Part shown: one piece after another, positions 32,240 through 41,589 of the stretch
How the letters are laid out: each line of letters starts with the position of its first letter
How positions within the stretch are numbered: position 1 is the first letter of the stretch
From: PBB1 sp043738425
GTDB taxonomy: Bacteria; Pseudomonadota; Gammaproteobacteria; Burkholderiales; Burkholderiaceae_C
DNA length: 64,000 bases
Assembly (NCBI GenBank): GCA_043738425.1
Contig: JAYUGJ010000015.1
Coordinates: forward strand, 51,323-115,322
Direction of reading: 5' to 3'
Made by a program: the position numbers and the translations under genes
The notes under the pieces: model-generated
Database searches by the model: none
The model's input: only the letters and a program-made list of their open reading frames with translations
Told to the model about the DNA's origin: nothing

Positions 32240-35086
32240 TCAGGCAGCGATCGCATCGAGCAACTCGGTTTCCACCGCGATTTGCGAGCGGTTGTGGCTG
32301 AGCACCGAGCCATCGATAAGGAAGGTGTCTTCAACGCGTTCGCCCAGCGTGGTGATTTTGGCGAGCTGCAGGTTGATCTGGTGGCGCGCCAACACGCGGG
32401 CAATCGCATACAGCAAGCCTGATCGGTCACTGGCCGATACGCTGAGCAGCCAGTGCTGCGCGCGTTCGTCGGGCCGTAAGGTAACGCGCGGCGTGACTGG
32501 AAACGATTTGACGCGGCGCGACTGCCGGCCGCGGTTCGGCTCGGGCAGCGCGCCGTCGAGGTCGAGTGCCTTGGCCAGCTGGTTTTCAACCAACGCGACC
32601 ATGTCGCGGTACAGCGTGTGGCCGGCGCTCGCGCTGCCGGCGGCTTCGAGTTGCGGGTTGGTGACTTGAAAGGTATCGAGCGCGCAGCCGGCCCGCGTGG
32701 TGTGCACTTTGGCGTCGAGGATGTTGAAGTTGGCGCTGTCGAAGTAGCCGCAAATGCGCGCGAACAAATCGGCGCGGTCACGTGCATAGACCACCACCTG
32801 CAGGCCTTCCCCGATGGGCGACACGCGCGCCATGACGACCGGTGCGGCAGCGGCCAGCACCGCGTGCAGCGTGCGCGTGTGCCAGGCAATTTCGCTCGCG
32901 TCGTGGCGTGCAAAGTAGCTGACCTCGAGCGTTTTCCACAGCGGCAACTCGACCCCGTCGGGCAGCGACGCCAGGCTCAACAGGTGACGCGCATCTTGTT
33001 TGCGTGCGTCGATTTCATCGTCGAGCTGCGGCTGCGCGCCACCCAACGCGCGCAGCGTGGCACGGTACAAATCCTCCAGCAGCTTGCCTTTCCAGGCATT
33101 CCAGACCTTCGGGCTGGTGCCGCGGATATCGGCCACCGTCAACAAGTACAGCGCGGTGAGCCGGCGCTCGGTGCCGACGAATTGCGAAAAATTCTTGATC
33201 ACATCCGGGTCGCTCAGGTCTTCTTTTTGGGCCACCCGCGACATCGTCAAATGCGACTTGACGAGAAACTCAATCAGCGCCGTGTCGGCACGCGACAGCT
33301 GGTGGTCGCGGCAAAAGTGCCGCGCTTCGACCGCACCCAAATCCGAATGGTCGCCACCGCGCCCTTTGGCCACGTCGTGAAACAGCGCGGCCAGATACAG
33401 CACGAACGGCGCGTCCCATTGCAGCGCCAGCTGGGAGCAAAACGGGTACTCGTGCGCATGCTCCGGAATGAAAAAACGCCGCATATTGCGCAGCACCATC
33501 AAGATGTGCTGGTCGACCGTGTAGACGTGAAACAAGTCGTGCTGCATTTGCCCGACGATGCGCCGAAACACCCACAGCGAGCGGCCCAGCACGCTGGTCT
33601 CGTTCATCAACCGCAAGGCGTGCGTTTGACCGCTGTCGGCTTGCAAAATCTGCATGAAGGTGGCGCGGTTGACCGGATCGCGCCGAAATGCGGCGTTCAT
33701 CAAACCGCGCGAGTTGTACAGCGCGCGCAAGGTGCGGGCCGATAAACCGAGGATGCCGGGCTCGGTTTGGTAGGTCAGGAACGTGCGCAAGATCGCATGC
33801 GGGTGGCGCTGGTACAGATCGTCGCTGGCAACCTCCAGCATGCCGTCGCGTTCCAGAAAATAGTGGTTGATCGGTCGCATCGGCGCGTCTTGCGAGCCGT
33901 TGACCCGACCCTCGATGTTGAGCATCAGGATTTGGTTCAGCTGCGCCACCGCCTTGGCCGCCCAGTAGTAGCGGCGCATCAATACCTCGGAGGCGCGCTG
34001 ACCACTGGTCGCGCGGTAGCCGAAGCTCTCGGCCACGGTGCCTTGCAGGTCGAAGACCAACCGGTCTTCGCGCCGCCCCGCGACCAAATGCAGCCGCGCG
34101 CGGATCAACTTCAGCAGGCCTTCGTTGCGTTGCAGTTGCTTCACTTCGAACGGCGTGGCCAGGCCGCTCGAGGCCAGCTCGGCCCAACTGCGGCCCAACC
34201 CGGCAGCGCGTGCCACCCAAATGATCATTTGCAAGTCGCGCAGCCCGCCGGGACTTTCTTTGCAATTCGGCTCCAGCGAGTAGGGCGTGTCTTCGAACTT
34301 TTGGTGGCGCTGCCGCATCTCGAGCGTTTTGCCGCGCAAAAAAGAGCGCGGGTGCATGGCCTGCGAGTTGTTGCGGCGAAACACGCTGAAGCCGCGACGC
34401 GAGCCGCATAAAAAGCGCGACTCCAGCAGCGCGGTTTGCACCGTGATGTCGCGCTCAGACTCGGCCATGCATTGCTCTACCGTGCGCACGCTGGAGCCAA
34501 TCTCCAGGCCGATGTCCCAGCACGCGGTGATGAATGTTTCGATCGCCGATGCGCTGGAAGGGACCGCGGCTGCGCTGGCAGCTGCGGCCTGCATAGGCTC
34601 GACTTCGGCGGTAAACAGGTCCGCGGTTGCGCCGACGTGCGGCGAGCGCAGGCGCAGTGCGCCGTTGGCGTAACTCGTGTTGCTTAAATCACCGGTGTTG
34701 CTGGCCTCACTCGCCTCACTCGCCTCACTCGCGTCACTCGCCGTTAGCACCAGCACATCGACGTCGGAGTATGGAAACAACTCGCCGCGGCCGTAGCCGC
34801 CAACCGCCAACAACGCCGCATCGGTCGGCATGGCCAGACAGTTCCACAGCGCCACCAACGTGTGGTCCACGTGCTGCGCCAACCCACGCAGCAACCGGGT
34901 CGCCGCTGGCGCGGTCGGCCGTGCCAGTTCGAAGTGGCTGGTCAGCGCGTCTTTGCCTGCGCGATATGCCAGCCGCAGTTCGGCCAGCTTGTCCGCCGAC
35001 AGCGTGGTCGCGCGGATCGCCGCTTGCGCATCCACATGCGCACCCGCACGTGCGCTTGCCCGTCGGTCCTTCAGACCTGCAGCCAT
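32240..35086 (-). CDS. glnD: [Protein-PII] uridylyltransferase / uridylyl-removing enzyme
   Basis: GlnD senses glutamine and adds or removes UMP on PII, controlling nitrogen assimilation. Domains in order: nucleotidyltransferase with GGYGRGELFPYSDVDVL near 96-112, a HD hydrolase domain with ALFHDVAKGRGGDHSD, and two ACT domains at the C-terminus (VVVYARDRADLFARICGYF and LLSVSASDRSGLLYAIARV). From ATG 35086 it has 948 residues; a TTG 24 codons upstream overlaps map and is less likely. Odd: a Ser/Glu/Ala-rich expansion at about 117-180, including a microsatellite, sits right after the catalytic motif. Confidence 0.96.
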   Translation of the reverse strand: MAAGLKDRRASARAGAHVDAQAAIRATTLSADKLAELRLAYRAGKDALTSHFELARPTAPAATRLLRGLAQHVDHTLVALWNCLAMPTDAALLAVGGYGRGELFPYSDVDVLVLTASDASEASEASEASNTGDLSNTSYANGALRLRSPHVGATADLFTAEVEPMQAAAASAAAVPSSASAIETFITACWDIGLEIGSSVRTVEQCMAESERDITVQTALLESRFLCGSRRGFSVFRRNNSQAMHPRSFLRGKTLEMRQRHQKFEDTPYSLEPNCKESPGGLRDLQMIIWVARAAGLGRSWAELASSGLATPFEVKQLQRNEGLLKLIRARLHLVAGRREDRLVFDLQGTVAESFGYRATSGQRASEVLMRRYYWAAKAVAQLNQILMLNIEGRVNGSQDAPMRPINHYFLERDGMLEVASDDLYQRHPHAILRTFLTYQTEPGILGLSARTLRALYNSRGLMNAAFRRDPVNRATFMQILQADSGQTHALRLMNETSVLGRSLWVFRRIVGQMQHDLFHVYTVDQHILMVLRNMRRFFIPEHAHEYPFCSQLALQWDAPFVLYLAALFHDVAKGRGGDHSDLGAVEARHFCRDHQLSRADTALIEFLVKSHLTMSRVAQKEDLSDPDVIKNFSQFVGTERRLTALYLLTVADIRGTSPKVWNAWKGKLLEDLYRATLRALGGAQPQLDDEIDARKQDARHLLSLASLPDGVELPLWKTLEVSYFARHDASEIAWHTRTLHAVLAAAAPVVMARVSPIGEGLQVVVYARDRADLFARICGYFDSANFNILDAKVHTTRAGCALDTFQVTNPQLEAAGSASAGHTLYRDMVALVENQLAKALDLDGALPEPNRGRQSRRVKSFPVTPRVTLRPDERAQHWLLSVSASDRSGLLYAIARVLARHQINLQLAKITTLGERVEDTFLIDGSVLSHNRSQIAVETELLDAIAA
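34705..34740. repeat. 9-bp microsatellite in glnD
   Basis: Four contiguous 9-base units (CCTCACTCG three times, then CGTCACTCG) encode a Ser-Asp/Glu-Ala-type repeat in GlnD just beyond the catalytic aspartates. The unit is a multiple of three, so gain or loss keeps the frame. Confidence 0.95.
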
Positions 35087-35132
35087 GCTGGTTGGCAAAG
35101 GTGTGGGGGCCGACGCGTGCCGAGCGATGCGC

Positions 35133-35948
35133 TCAGGCCGCCACGGCTTCGCGCACAAACGCTGGCGCGGCAGGGCTGCCAGCCGACAGCGTCAGCACCT
35201 CGTAGCCGGTTTCGGTGACCAGCACGGTGTGTTCCCACTGCGCCGACAGCGAACGGTCTTTGGTGACGATGGTCCAGCCGTCGCCGGTGTCACGGATTTC
35301 GCGGCGACCGGCGTTGACCATCGGCTCGATCGTGAACACCATGCCCGGCACCAGGGTTTCCAGCGTGCCGGGTTTGCCGTAGTGCAGCACCTGGGGGTCT
35401 TCATGGAACTTGCGGCCGATGCCATGGCCGCAAAACTCGCGCACCACGCTGAAGCCGTTGGTTTCAGCAAAGGTTTGAATCGAGTGCCCGATGTCGCCCA
35501 GGCGTACGCCGGGTTTGACTTTGGCAATGCCGCGCCACATGGCGTCGTAGGTCATCTGGCACAACCGTTTGGCGGCGATCGAGCCGTCACCGACCACGAA
35601 CATGCGGCTGGTGTCGCCGTGCCAGCCGTCTTTGATCACGGTGATGTCGATGTTGATGATGTCGCCGTTTTTCAGCGTGCGGTCGTTCGGTATGCCGTGA
35701 CAGACCTGGTGGTTGACCGAGGTGCAAATCGATTTCGGGTAAGGCGTGTAGCCCGGCGGCTGGTAGTGCAGCGGTGCCGGTATGGCCTGCTGCACTTGGA
35801 CGATGTAGTCGTGCGCCAACTTGTCGAGTGCTTCGGTGCTGATGCCCGCTGCGACATGCGGCGTCAGCATGTCCAGCACCTCGGAAGCCAGCCGCCCGGC
35901 GATGCGCATGCCGTCGACATCGGCAGCGGTTTTGATGGTGATAGTCAT
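35133..35948 (-). CDS. map: Methionine aminopeptidase, type I
   Basis: Map removes the N-terminal methionine from new proteins. The 271-residue protein begins MTITIKTAADVDGMRIAGRL. Metal ligands are in NIDITVIKDGWHGDTSRMF (two aspartates), GHGIGRKFHEDPQVLH (His), FTIEPMVNAG (Glu) and the late W-E-H-T-V-L (Glu). It has the H-G-I-P-N substrate loop. It is upstream of glnD by 46 bases on the same strand, a normal betaproteobacterial order. The longer frame before the ATG is rejected because the conserved start is at 35948. Confidence 0.97.
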   Translation of the reverse strand: MTITIKTAADVDGMRIAGRLASEVLDMLTPHVAAGISTEALDKLAHDYIVQVQQAIPAPLHYQPPGYTPYPKSICTSVNHQVCHGIPNDRTLKNGDIINIDITVIKDGWHGDTSRMFVVGDGSIAAKRLCQMTYDAMWRGIAKVKPGVRLGDIGHSIQTFAETNGFSVVREFCGHGIGRKFHEDPQVLHYGKPGTLETLVPGMVFTIEPMVNAGRREIRDTGDGWTIVTKDRSLSAQWEHTVLVTETGYEVLTLSAGSPAAPAFVREAVAA

Positions 35949-36048
35949 GCCTGAAATTATCTCACCCGACCCGTAAAATTCCGGGTTCCCCGCGTGGCGA
36001 CCGACACCGCGCAAGGGCCGCTTCATCCACCCCGACCCCGAGCGCCGC

Positions 36049-39000
36049 GTGACAGCACCTACCCCGCACTTGTTTCATGTCGAGGGGAGCCGTGCGCTCT
36101 CCGCATTTCGCGCCACCGCGCTGCTGGCGAGATTGCAGCAAGCCGTGCCGCGCATCACCGCAGTCGGCGCGCGTTATGTGCACTGGGTGTGCTGCGATAC
36201 GCAGCTGGACCGCGCCGCACGTGACGCGGTCGAAGGATTGCTGCGCTACGGCGATGTGGGTGGCGCGCCGAGCGCAGCTGGAACCGGTGACGCAAGCGAG
36301 GGCGCGCTGGTCGTCGTCGCACCGCGCTTGGGCACGGTGTCGCCGTGGGCATCGAAGGCCACCGACATTGCGCACAACTGCGGGCTGGCGGTCAAACGCA
36401 TTGAGCGTGTCACCGAATTCCGATTGGGCGTGAAGACCGGTCTGTTCGGTGGCAGCAAGCCATTGACCGCCGATGAGCTGCAAGCCGCTGCCATGCTGCT
36501 GCACGACCGCATGACCGACAGCGTGCTGCTCAGCCGCGACGCAGCCGCTCAGCTGTTCACCGCGCAACCAGCCGCGCCGATGGCCCATGTAGACGTGCTG
36601 GCACAAGGCCGCACTGCCTTGGTCGCGGCCAATGGCGAGTTGGGCCTGGCGTTGTCGGACGACGAAATCGATTACCTGGTGCAGTCGTTTACCTCCCTTG
36701 CGCGCAACCCGACCGATGTCGAGTTGATGATGTTTGCGCAAGCCAACAGCGAGCACTGCCGCCACAAGATATTCAACGCCCGTTTCACGATCGACGGCGA
36801 GGTGCAGCCGTTGTCGATGTTTCAGATGATCCGCAACACGCATGCGTTGGCACCGCAGCACACGGTCGTGGCCTACAGCGACAACGCCTCGGTGATGGCG
36901 GGCGGGCTGATCGAGCGTTGGCTACCCGAGGGCTACACCAATGCGCCGCAATACAGCGCGCGCCGCGAGTCGGTGCAGGTGTTGATGAAGGTGGAAACGC
37001 ACAACCACCCGACCGCGATTTCGCCGTTCGCAGGCGCGGCCACCGGCGCAGGTGGCGAAATTCGCGATGAAGGTGCCACCGGTCGCGGCTCCAAACCCAA
37101 AGCAGGTTTGACCGGCTTCACGGTGTCGAACCTGCACCTGCCCGGCACCGACTGGGCGTGGGAACGTGCGCCGTACGGCAAGCCGGACCACATCGCCAGC
37201 GCGCTGCAAATCATGATCGACGGGCCGCTGGGCGCAGCCGCGTTCAACAACGAATTCGGTCGACCGAATTTGCTCGGGTACTTTCGGGCATACGAACAAA
37301 CGGTGGGTGCGTCTGCGCCAGCCAGCGCGTCGGCCAGCCCTGCCGGCAACTCGCCCGATCAGGGGCCAGAAGCCTCCGGTGTGCAGCGGCGTGGCTACCA
37401 CAAACCGATCATGCTGGCAGGCGGCCTGGGCACCATCGCCGCGTCGCAAACCGACAAGAGCGCCTTCCCGTCGGGCACGTTGCTGATTCAACTCGGCGGG
37501 CCCGGAATGCGTATCGGCATGGGCGGCAGCGCGGCCAGTTCGATGGCGGCGGGCACCAACGCAGCCGCACTCGACTTCGACTCGGTGCAGCGCGGCAACC
37601 CGGAAATTCAACGGCGGGCGCAGGAGGTCATCAACCACTGCGCGGCGCTCGGCGAATCGAATCCGGTGCTGGCGATTCACGATGTCGGTGCGGGCGGTAT
37701 CTCGAATGCGTTCCCGGAGCTGGTCGATGGTGCCGGCCGCGGTGCGCGGTTCGATCTGCGCCAGGTGCCGCTCGAAGAAACCGGCATGTCGCCGAAAGAG
37801 ATTTGGTGCAACGAAAGCCAGGAGCGTTACGTGATTGCGCTGCGGCCCGATTTGTTGCCGGTGTTCGTCGCGATGTGCACGCGTGAGCGCTGCCCGTTCG
37901 CCGTCGTCGGTGTGGCGACCGAAGCGCGTCAATTGGTGCTTGCTGCTGCGGCGGTGGACGGTGCGGCAGATGCCGGCACCGCCGCTGCACGCGCCATCGA
38001 CATGCCGATGGAAGTGTTGCTCGGTAAGCCGCCGAAGATGCACCGCGAGGTGCGACGACAAACCACTGCGCTGGCTGCGCTGAACCTGGCCGACGTCGAG
38101 CTGGCGACGGTGGCCTTCGATGTGCTGCGCCACCCGACGGTGGCCAGCAAACGCTTTCTCATCACCATCGGCGATCGAACGGTCGGCGGCCTCAGCCACC
38201 GCGACCAAATGGTCGGGCCGTGGCAGGTACCGGTGGCCGACTGCGCGGTGACGTTGGCCGACTACTGCGGCTTTCGCGGCGAGGCGATGGCGATCGGTGA
38301 GCGCACGCCGTTGGCGGTGATCGATGCACCCGCGTCGGGCCGCATGGCGGTGGCCGAGGCGCTGACCAATTTGTTGGCCGCGCCGTTCGAGTTGGACCGC
38401 GTCAAGCTCAGCTGCAACTGGATGGCTGCCTGTGGCGAGGCCGGCGAGGACGCTGCGCTCTACGACACCGTGCGCGCCATCGGCATGGAGTTGTGCCCGG
38501 CCCTGGGTATCAGCGTGCCGGTGGGCAAAGACAGTTTGTCGATGCGCACCCGATGGACCGAGGGGTCAGGTCTACAGCGCGAAGTAAAGCAAGTCACCGC
38601 GCCGGTGTCGTTGATCGTCACTGCGTTCGTCACGCTGGATGAGGTCCGCGGCACGCTGACGCCGCAGCTGCAACCGGGTGACCACACGCTGATATTGATC
38701 GACCTCGGCAACGGCAAAAACCGCATGGCGGGGTCGATGCTGGCGCAGGTGCTGAATCAAACCGGCAATGCCGCTGATGACGGCGTGCCCGATCTCGACG
38801 ACCCGGCACAACTCAAAGCGTTGATCGCTGCCATCAATCAGTTGCGCGGCGCGGGTCACTTGCTGGCGTACCACGACCGCAGCGATGGCGGCTTATGGGC
38901 CACCGTGTGTGAAATGGCTTTTGCCGGTCACGTCGGTGTCAGCCTGAATGTGGACATGCTGGTCACCGAAGGCGACGGCATCAGCGACAGCCGCATGGAC

Positions 39001-40182
39001 TGGGGCGACTCGAAAAACTGGGCCGGGCAGGTCGGGGCGCGCCGCCACGAATTGACATTGAAAGCACTGTTCAGCGAAGAACTCGGTGCCGTCATTCAAG
39101 TGCCCACGGCGGTGCGCAACGAGGTCATGCAAACGCTGCGCGCGCACGGGCTGTCCAGGCACAGCCACTTCATCGGCAAGCCCAACACCCGCCAAGTCGT
39201 CGAGGTGTGGCGTGACACCAAAGTGGTGTTCACCGCACCGCTGCGCGACTTGCATCAGGTGTGGGATGAAGTCAGCTGGCGCATCGCCCGCCTGCGCGAC
39301 AACCCCGCGTGTGCCGATGCCGAACACGACACGGTGGGCCGCGCAGACGACCCCGGTTTGCATGCGCAGCTCGGCTTCGATGCGACCGACAACGTGTGCG
39401 CGCCGTTCATCCATACCGCGCGCCCCAAGCTGGCGATCCTGCGCGAGCAAGGCGTCAACAGCCAGGTCGAAATGAGCTACGCGATGTCGCTTGCCGGCTT
39501 CGACACATTCGACGTGCACATGAGTGATCTGCAGGCCGGTCGCGCGCGGCTGGATCAGTTTGTCGGCTTCGTTGCCTGCGGCGGTTTTAGTTACGGCGAC
39601 ACGCTGGGCGCTGGAGAAGGCTGGGCGCGATCCGTTTTGTTCAACCCGCGATTGGCCGAACAGTTCGCCACCTTTTTCAACCGCAGCGACTCACTCGCGC
39701 TCGGTGTGTGCAACGGCTGCCAAATGATGGCGGCATTGGCACCCATCATTCCGGGCGCACAGGCATGGCCGTTATTCACCCGCAACCAGAGCGAGCAGTT
39801 CGAGGCCCGCCTCAGTTTGGTGGAAGTGCTCGACAGCCCATCGGTCTTTTTCACCGGCATGGCGGGCAGTCGGCTGCCGGTGGCGGTAGCGCACGGCGAG
39901 GGTTACGCTGATTTTTCGCAACGTGGTGACAGCCAGGCGGTGCACCGCGCCATGCGTTTCGTAGATCACCATGGCGCGGCCACCGAGGCGTATCCGTTCA
40001 ACCCCAACGGCAGCCCCGGCGGCTTGACGGCCGTCACCACGCCCGACGGCCGCTACACCGCGCTGATGCCGCATGCCGAACGCGTATTCCGCAATGTGCA
40101 AATGGGCTGGACGGTTGCCGACGCGGGTGCGGCCAGCCCCTGGCTGCGCATGTTCCAAAACGCCCGCCGCTGGGTCGGCTGA
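36049..40182 (+). CDS. purL: Phosphoribosylformylglycinamidine synthase
   Basis: PurL converts FGAR to FGAM in purine synthesis, using ammonia from glutamine. The 1377-residue single-chain form holds an N-terminal domain, two AIRS-like ATP domains with HNHPTAISPFAGAATG near 322-337, and a C-terminal glutamine amidotransferase with nucleophile cysteine in LGVCNGCQMMAAL. It starts with GTG at 36049. Odd: an Ala/Ser/Pro-rich loop of about 20 residues near 423-445 (SAPASASASPAG) and a short insertion around 838-845 from a dispersed 13-base repeat. Confidence 0.97.
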   Translation: MTAPTPHLFHVEGSRALSAFRATALLARLQQAVPRITAVGARYVHWVCCDTQLDRAARDAVEGLLRYGDVGGAPSAAGTGDASEGALVVVAPRLGTVSPWASKATDIAHNCGLAVKRIERVTEFRLGVKTGLFGGSKPLTADELQAAAMLLHDRMTDSVLLSRDAAAQLFTAQPAAPMAHVDVLAQGRTALVAANGELGLALSDDEIDYLVQSFTSLARNPTDVELMMFAQANSEHCRHKIFNARFTIDGEVQPLSMFQMIRNTHALAPQHTVVAYSDNASVMAGGLIERWLPEGYTNAPQYSARRESVQVLMKVETHNHPTAISPFAGAATGAGGEIRDEGATGRGSKPKAGLTGFTVSNLHLPGTDWAWERAPYGKPDHIASALQIMIDGPLGAAAFNNEFGRPNLLGYFRAYEQTVGASAPASASASPAGNSPDQGPEASGVQRRGYHKPIMLAGGLGTIAASQTDKSAFPSGTLLIQLGGPGMRIGMGGSAASSMAAGTNAAALDFDSVQRGNPEIQRRAQEVINHCAALGESNPVLAIHDVGAGGISNAFPELVDGAGRGARFDLRQVPLEETGMSPKEIWCNESQERYVIALRPDLLPVFVAMCTRERCPFAVVGVATEARQLVLAAAAVDGAADAGTAAARAIDMPMEVLLGKPPKMHREVRRQTTALAALNLADVELATVAFDVLRHPTVASKRFLITIGDRTVGGLSHRDQMVGPWQVPVADCAVTLADYCGFRGEAMAIGERTPLAVIDAPASGRMAVAEALTNLLAAPFELDRVKLSCNWMAACGEAGEDAALYDTVRAIGMELCPALGISVPVGKDSLSMRTRWTEGSGLQREVKQVTAPVSLIVTAFVTLDEVRGTLTPQLQPGDHTLILIDLGNGKNRMAGSMLAQVLNQTGNAADDGVPDLDDPAQLKALIAAINQLRGAGHLLAYHDRSDGGLWATVCEMAFAGHVGVSLNVDMLVTEGDGISDSRMDWGDSKNWAGQVGARRHELTLKALFSEELGAVIQVPTAVRNEVMQTLRAHGLSRHSHFIGKPNTRQVVEVWRDTKVVFTAPLRDLHQVWDEVSWRIARLRDNPACADAEHDTVGRADDPGLHAQLGFDATDNVCAPFIHTARPKLAILREQGVNSQVEMSYAMSLAGFDTFDVHMSDLQAGRARLDQFVGFVACGGFSYGDTLGAGEGWARSVLFNPRLAEQFATFFNRSDSLALGVCNGCQMMAALAPIIPGAQAWPLFTRNQSEQFEARLSLVEVLDSPSVFFTGMAGSRLPVAVAHGEGYADFSQRGDSQAVHRAMRFVDHHGAATEAYPFNPNGSPGGLTAVTTPDGRYTALMPHAERVFRNVQMGWTVADAGAASPWLRMFQNARRWVG
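38562..38574 (+). repeat. Dispersed 13-base word, copy 1 (purL)
   Basis: GGGGTCAGGTCTA, read in frame as Gly-Ser-Gly-Leu within purL. The same word recurs twice in comEC (61669-61681 and, inverted, 62271-62283). Confidence 0.85.
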
Positions 40183-40232
40183 AGTGGCCTTGCATGGTCA
40201 CGGGCGCAATCAAATCAACTGAAGGAGTTGCG

Positions 40233-40748
40233 ATGAAACCATTTTTTCGTTCCGTGCTGAGCGCACTGGCGGCGGTTGCCATGGGGTTGACCACGGGTTG
40301 TGCGCACTCGCCGCTGCGCGATCCGGTGAAGATCAATCTGGTCGGCATCGAGCAGCTGCCAGGCCAGGGCCTGGAACTGCGGCTGGCAGTCAAGCTGCGG
40401 GTGCAAAACCCGAACGATGCACCGATCGACTTCGATGGCATTGCGCTCGATCTCGATGTACGCGGTGCGGGATTCGCCAGCGGCGTGAGCGATGTGCGCG
40501 GCAGCGTGCCGCGGTTCGGTGAGGCGGTGTTGGTGGTGCCGGTCACGGTGTCGGCGATGTCGATCGTGCGCCAGGCGATCAACTTTGCCAGCGGTGATCG
40601 GTCGAATGTCAGCTACGCGATGCGCGGCAAGTTGGGCGGCTCGCTGCTAGGTGGTGAGCGGTTCGAGTCGAGCGGCCAGGTGGATATTCCGGCCGCGCTG
40701 CTGGGCCATTTGTCACCTGCACAAGCACCCGCACCCGCACCGCGCTGA
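40233..40748 (+). CDS. LEA type 2 family lipoprotein
   Basis: A 171-residue lipoprotein starting MKPFFRSVLSALAAVAMGLT, with the lipidated cysteine at C23 in TTGCAHS. GAAGGAG precedes the ATG by 5 bases. The rest is one immunoglobulin-like LEA14/WHy domain: INLVGIEQLPGQGLELRLAV and VKLRVQNPNDAPIDFDGIAL, then SVPRFGEAVLVVPVTVS. In plants LEA2 proteins protect against drying; the bacterial role is unclear, perhaps envelope stress or lipid transport. The C-terminus is a run of Ala-Pro. It follows purL by 50 bases. Confidence 0.85.
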   Translation: MKPFFRSVLSALAAVAMGLTTGCAHSPLRDPVKINLVGIEQLPGQGLELRLAVKLRVQNPNDAPIDFDGIALDLDVRGAGFASGVSDVRGSVPRFGEAVLVVPVTVSAMSIVRQAINFASGDRSNVSYAMRGKLGGSLLGGERFESSGQVDIPAALLGHLSPAQAPAPAPR

Positions 40749-40764
40749 GCTGAGCTGAGCTGAG
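40745..40764. repeat. CTGAG tandem repeat, four units
   Basis: Four CTGAG units begin over the stop codon of the LEA2 lipoprotein gene and end 20 bases before the DUF1624 start. A 5-base unit would shift frame if it expanded into coding DNA, but here it is intergenic except for the stop codon. Confidence 0.9.
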
Positions 40765-40783
40765 CCGAACGCCACCGTCCGTC

Positions 40784-41542
40784 ATGCTGGCTGTGGCCGC
40801 GCCCGCTCAGCGATTCGAACGCCTCGATGCGTTGCGTGGGGTGGCGATCGTCTGGATGGCTGCATTCCACTTCGGCTACGACCTGAATTACTACGGCTTC
40901 ATTGCGCAAGACTTCATCAACGATCCGCGCTGGACGCTGCAGCGCACTTGCATCGTCAGCCTGTTTTTGTTTTGCGTCGGCTTGGGTCAAGCAGCGGCTA
41001 TAGACCTGGCACAAGGTTGGCCAAGGTTTTGGCGGCGCTGGGCGCAGGTCGCGGGTTGCGCGCTGCTGGTCAGTGCCGGTTCGTACCTGATGTTTCCTGC
41101 CAGCTACATCAGCTTCGGCGTGCTGCACGCCATCGCCCTGATGCTGCCGCTGCTGCGCTTGCTGGCACCGGCACGCCGCGCGCTGTGGCTGCTGGGCGGG
41201 TTGGCGTTGCTGGCACCGTGGTGGTTTCAGCACCCGTTGTTCGACAGCCGCGCCACCAACTGGATCGGCTTGGTAACCCGCAAACCGTTCACCGAAGACT
41301 ATGTGCCGCTGCTGCCATGGATTGGTGTGGCGCTGTGGGGCTTGGCCGCCGGGCAGTGGTTGCTGCATGGCAGCGCTGCGCGCCGCCGCTGGTGGTGCGC
41401 AGCACTGCCTGGCCCACTGCGCGTGGTGGGTCGACCGCTTGCTGCGCTGGGCCGCTGGAGCCTTACTTTTTATATGCTGCACCAGCCGGTGTTGATCGGC
41501 GCGGTCGGGTTGGCCGCGGTGTGGTGGCAGCCACCGCCGTGA
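40784..41542 (+). CDS. DUF1624 / heparan-glucosaminide-acetyltransferase-like membrane protein
   Basis: A 252-residue integral membrane protein. The opening RFERLDALRGVAIVWMAAFH, with F-H-F-G-Y-D, is the DUF1624 signature, resembling the catalytic-histidine region of transmembrane acetyltransferases of the HGSNAT type. Hydrophobic stretches include CIVSLFLFCVGLG, VAGCALLVSAGSYLMF, LWLLGGLALLAPWW and WSLTFYMLHQPVLI. The substrate is unknown; transfer of an acetyl group across the membrane is inferred from family. It is distinct from the two acyltransferase-3 genes. Confidence 0.9.
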   Translation: MLAVAAPAQRFERLDALRGVAIVWMAAFHFGYDLNYYGFIAQDFINDPRWTLQRTCIVSLFLFCVGLGQAAAIDLAQGWPRFWRRWAQVAGCALLVSAGSYLMFPASYISFGVLHAIALMLPLLRLLAPARRALWLLGGLALLAPWWFQHPLFDSRATNWIGLVTRKPFTEDYVPLLPWIGVALWGLAAGQWLLHGSAARRRWWCAALPGPLRVVGRPLAALGRWSLTFYMLHQPVLIGAVGLAAVWWQPPP

Positions 41543-41589
41543 GTAAAAACCTGCGACTACGATCCAGCGACTAACCCAGCGCCTGCACC

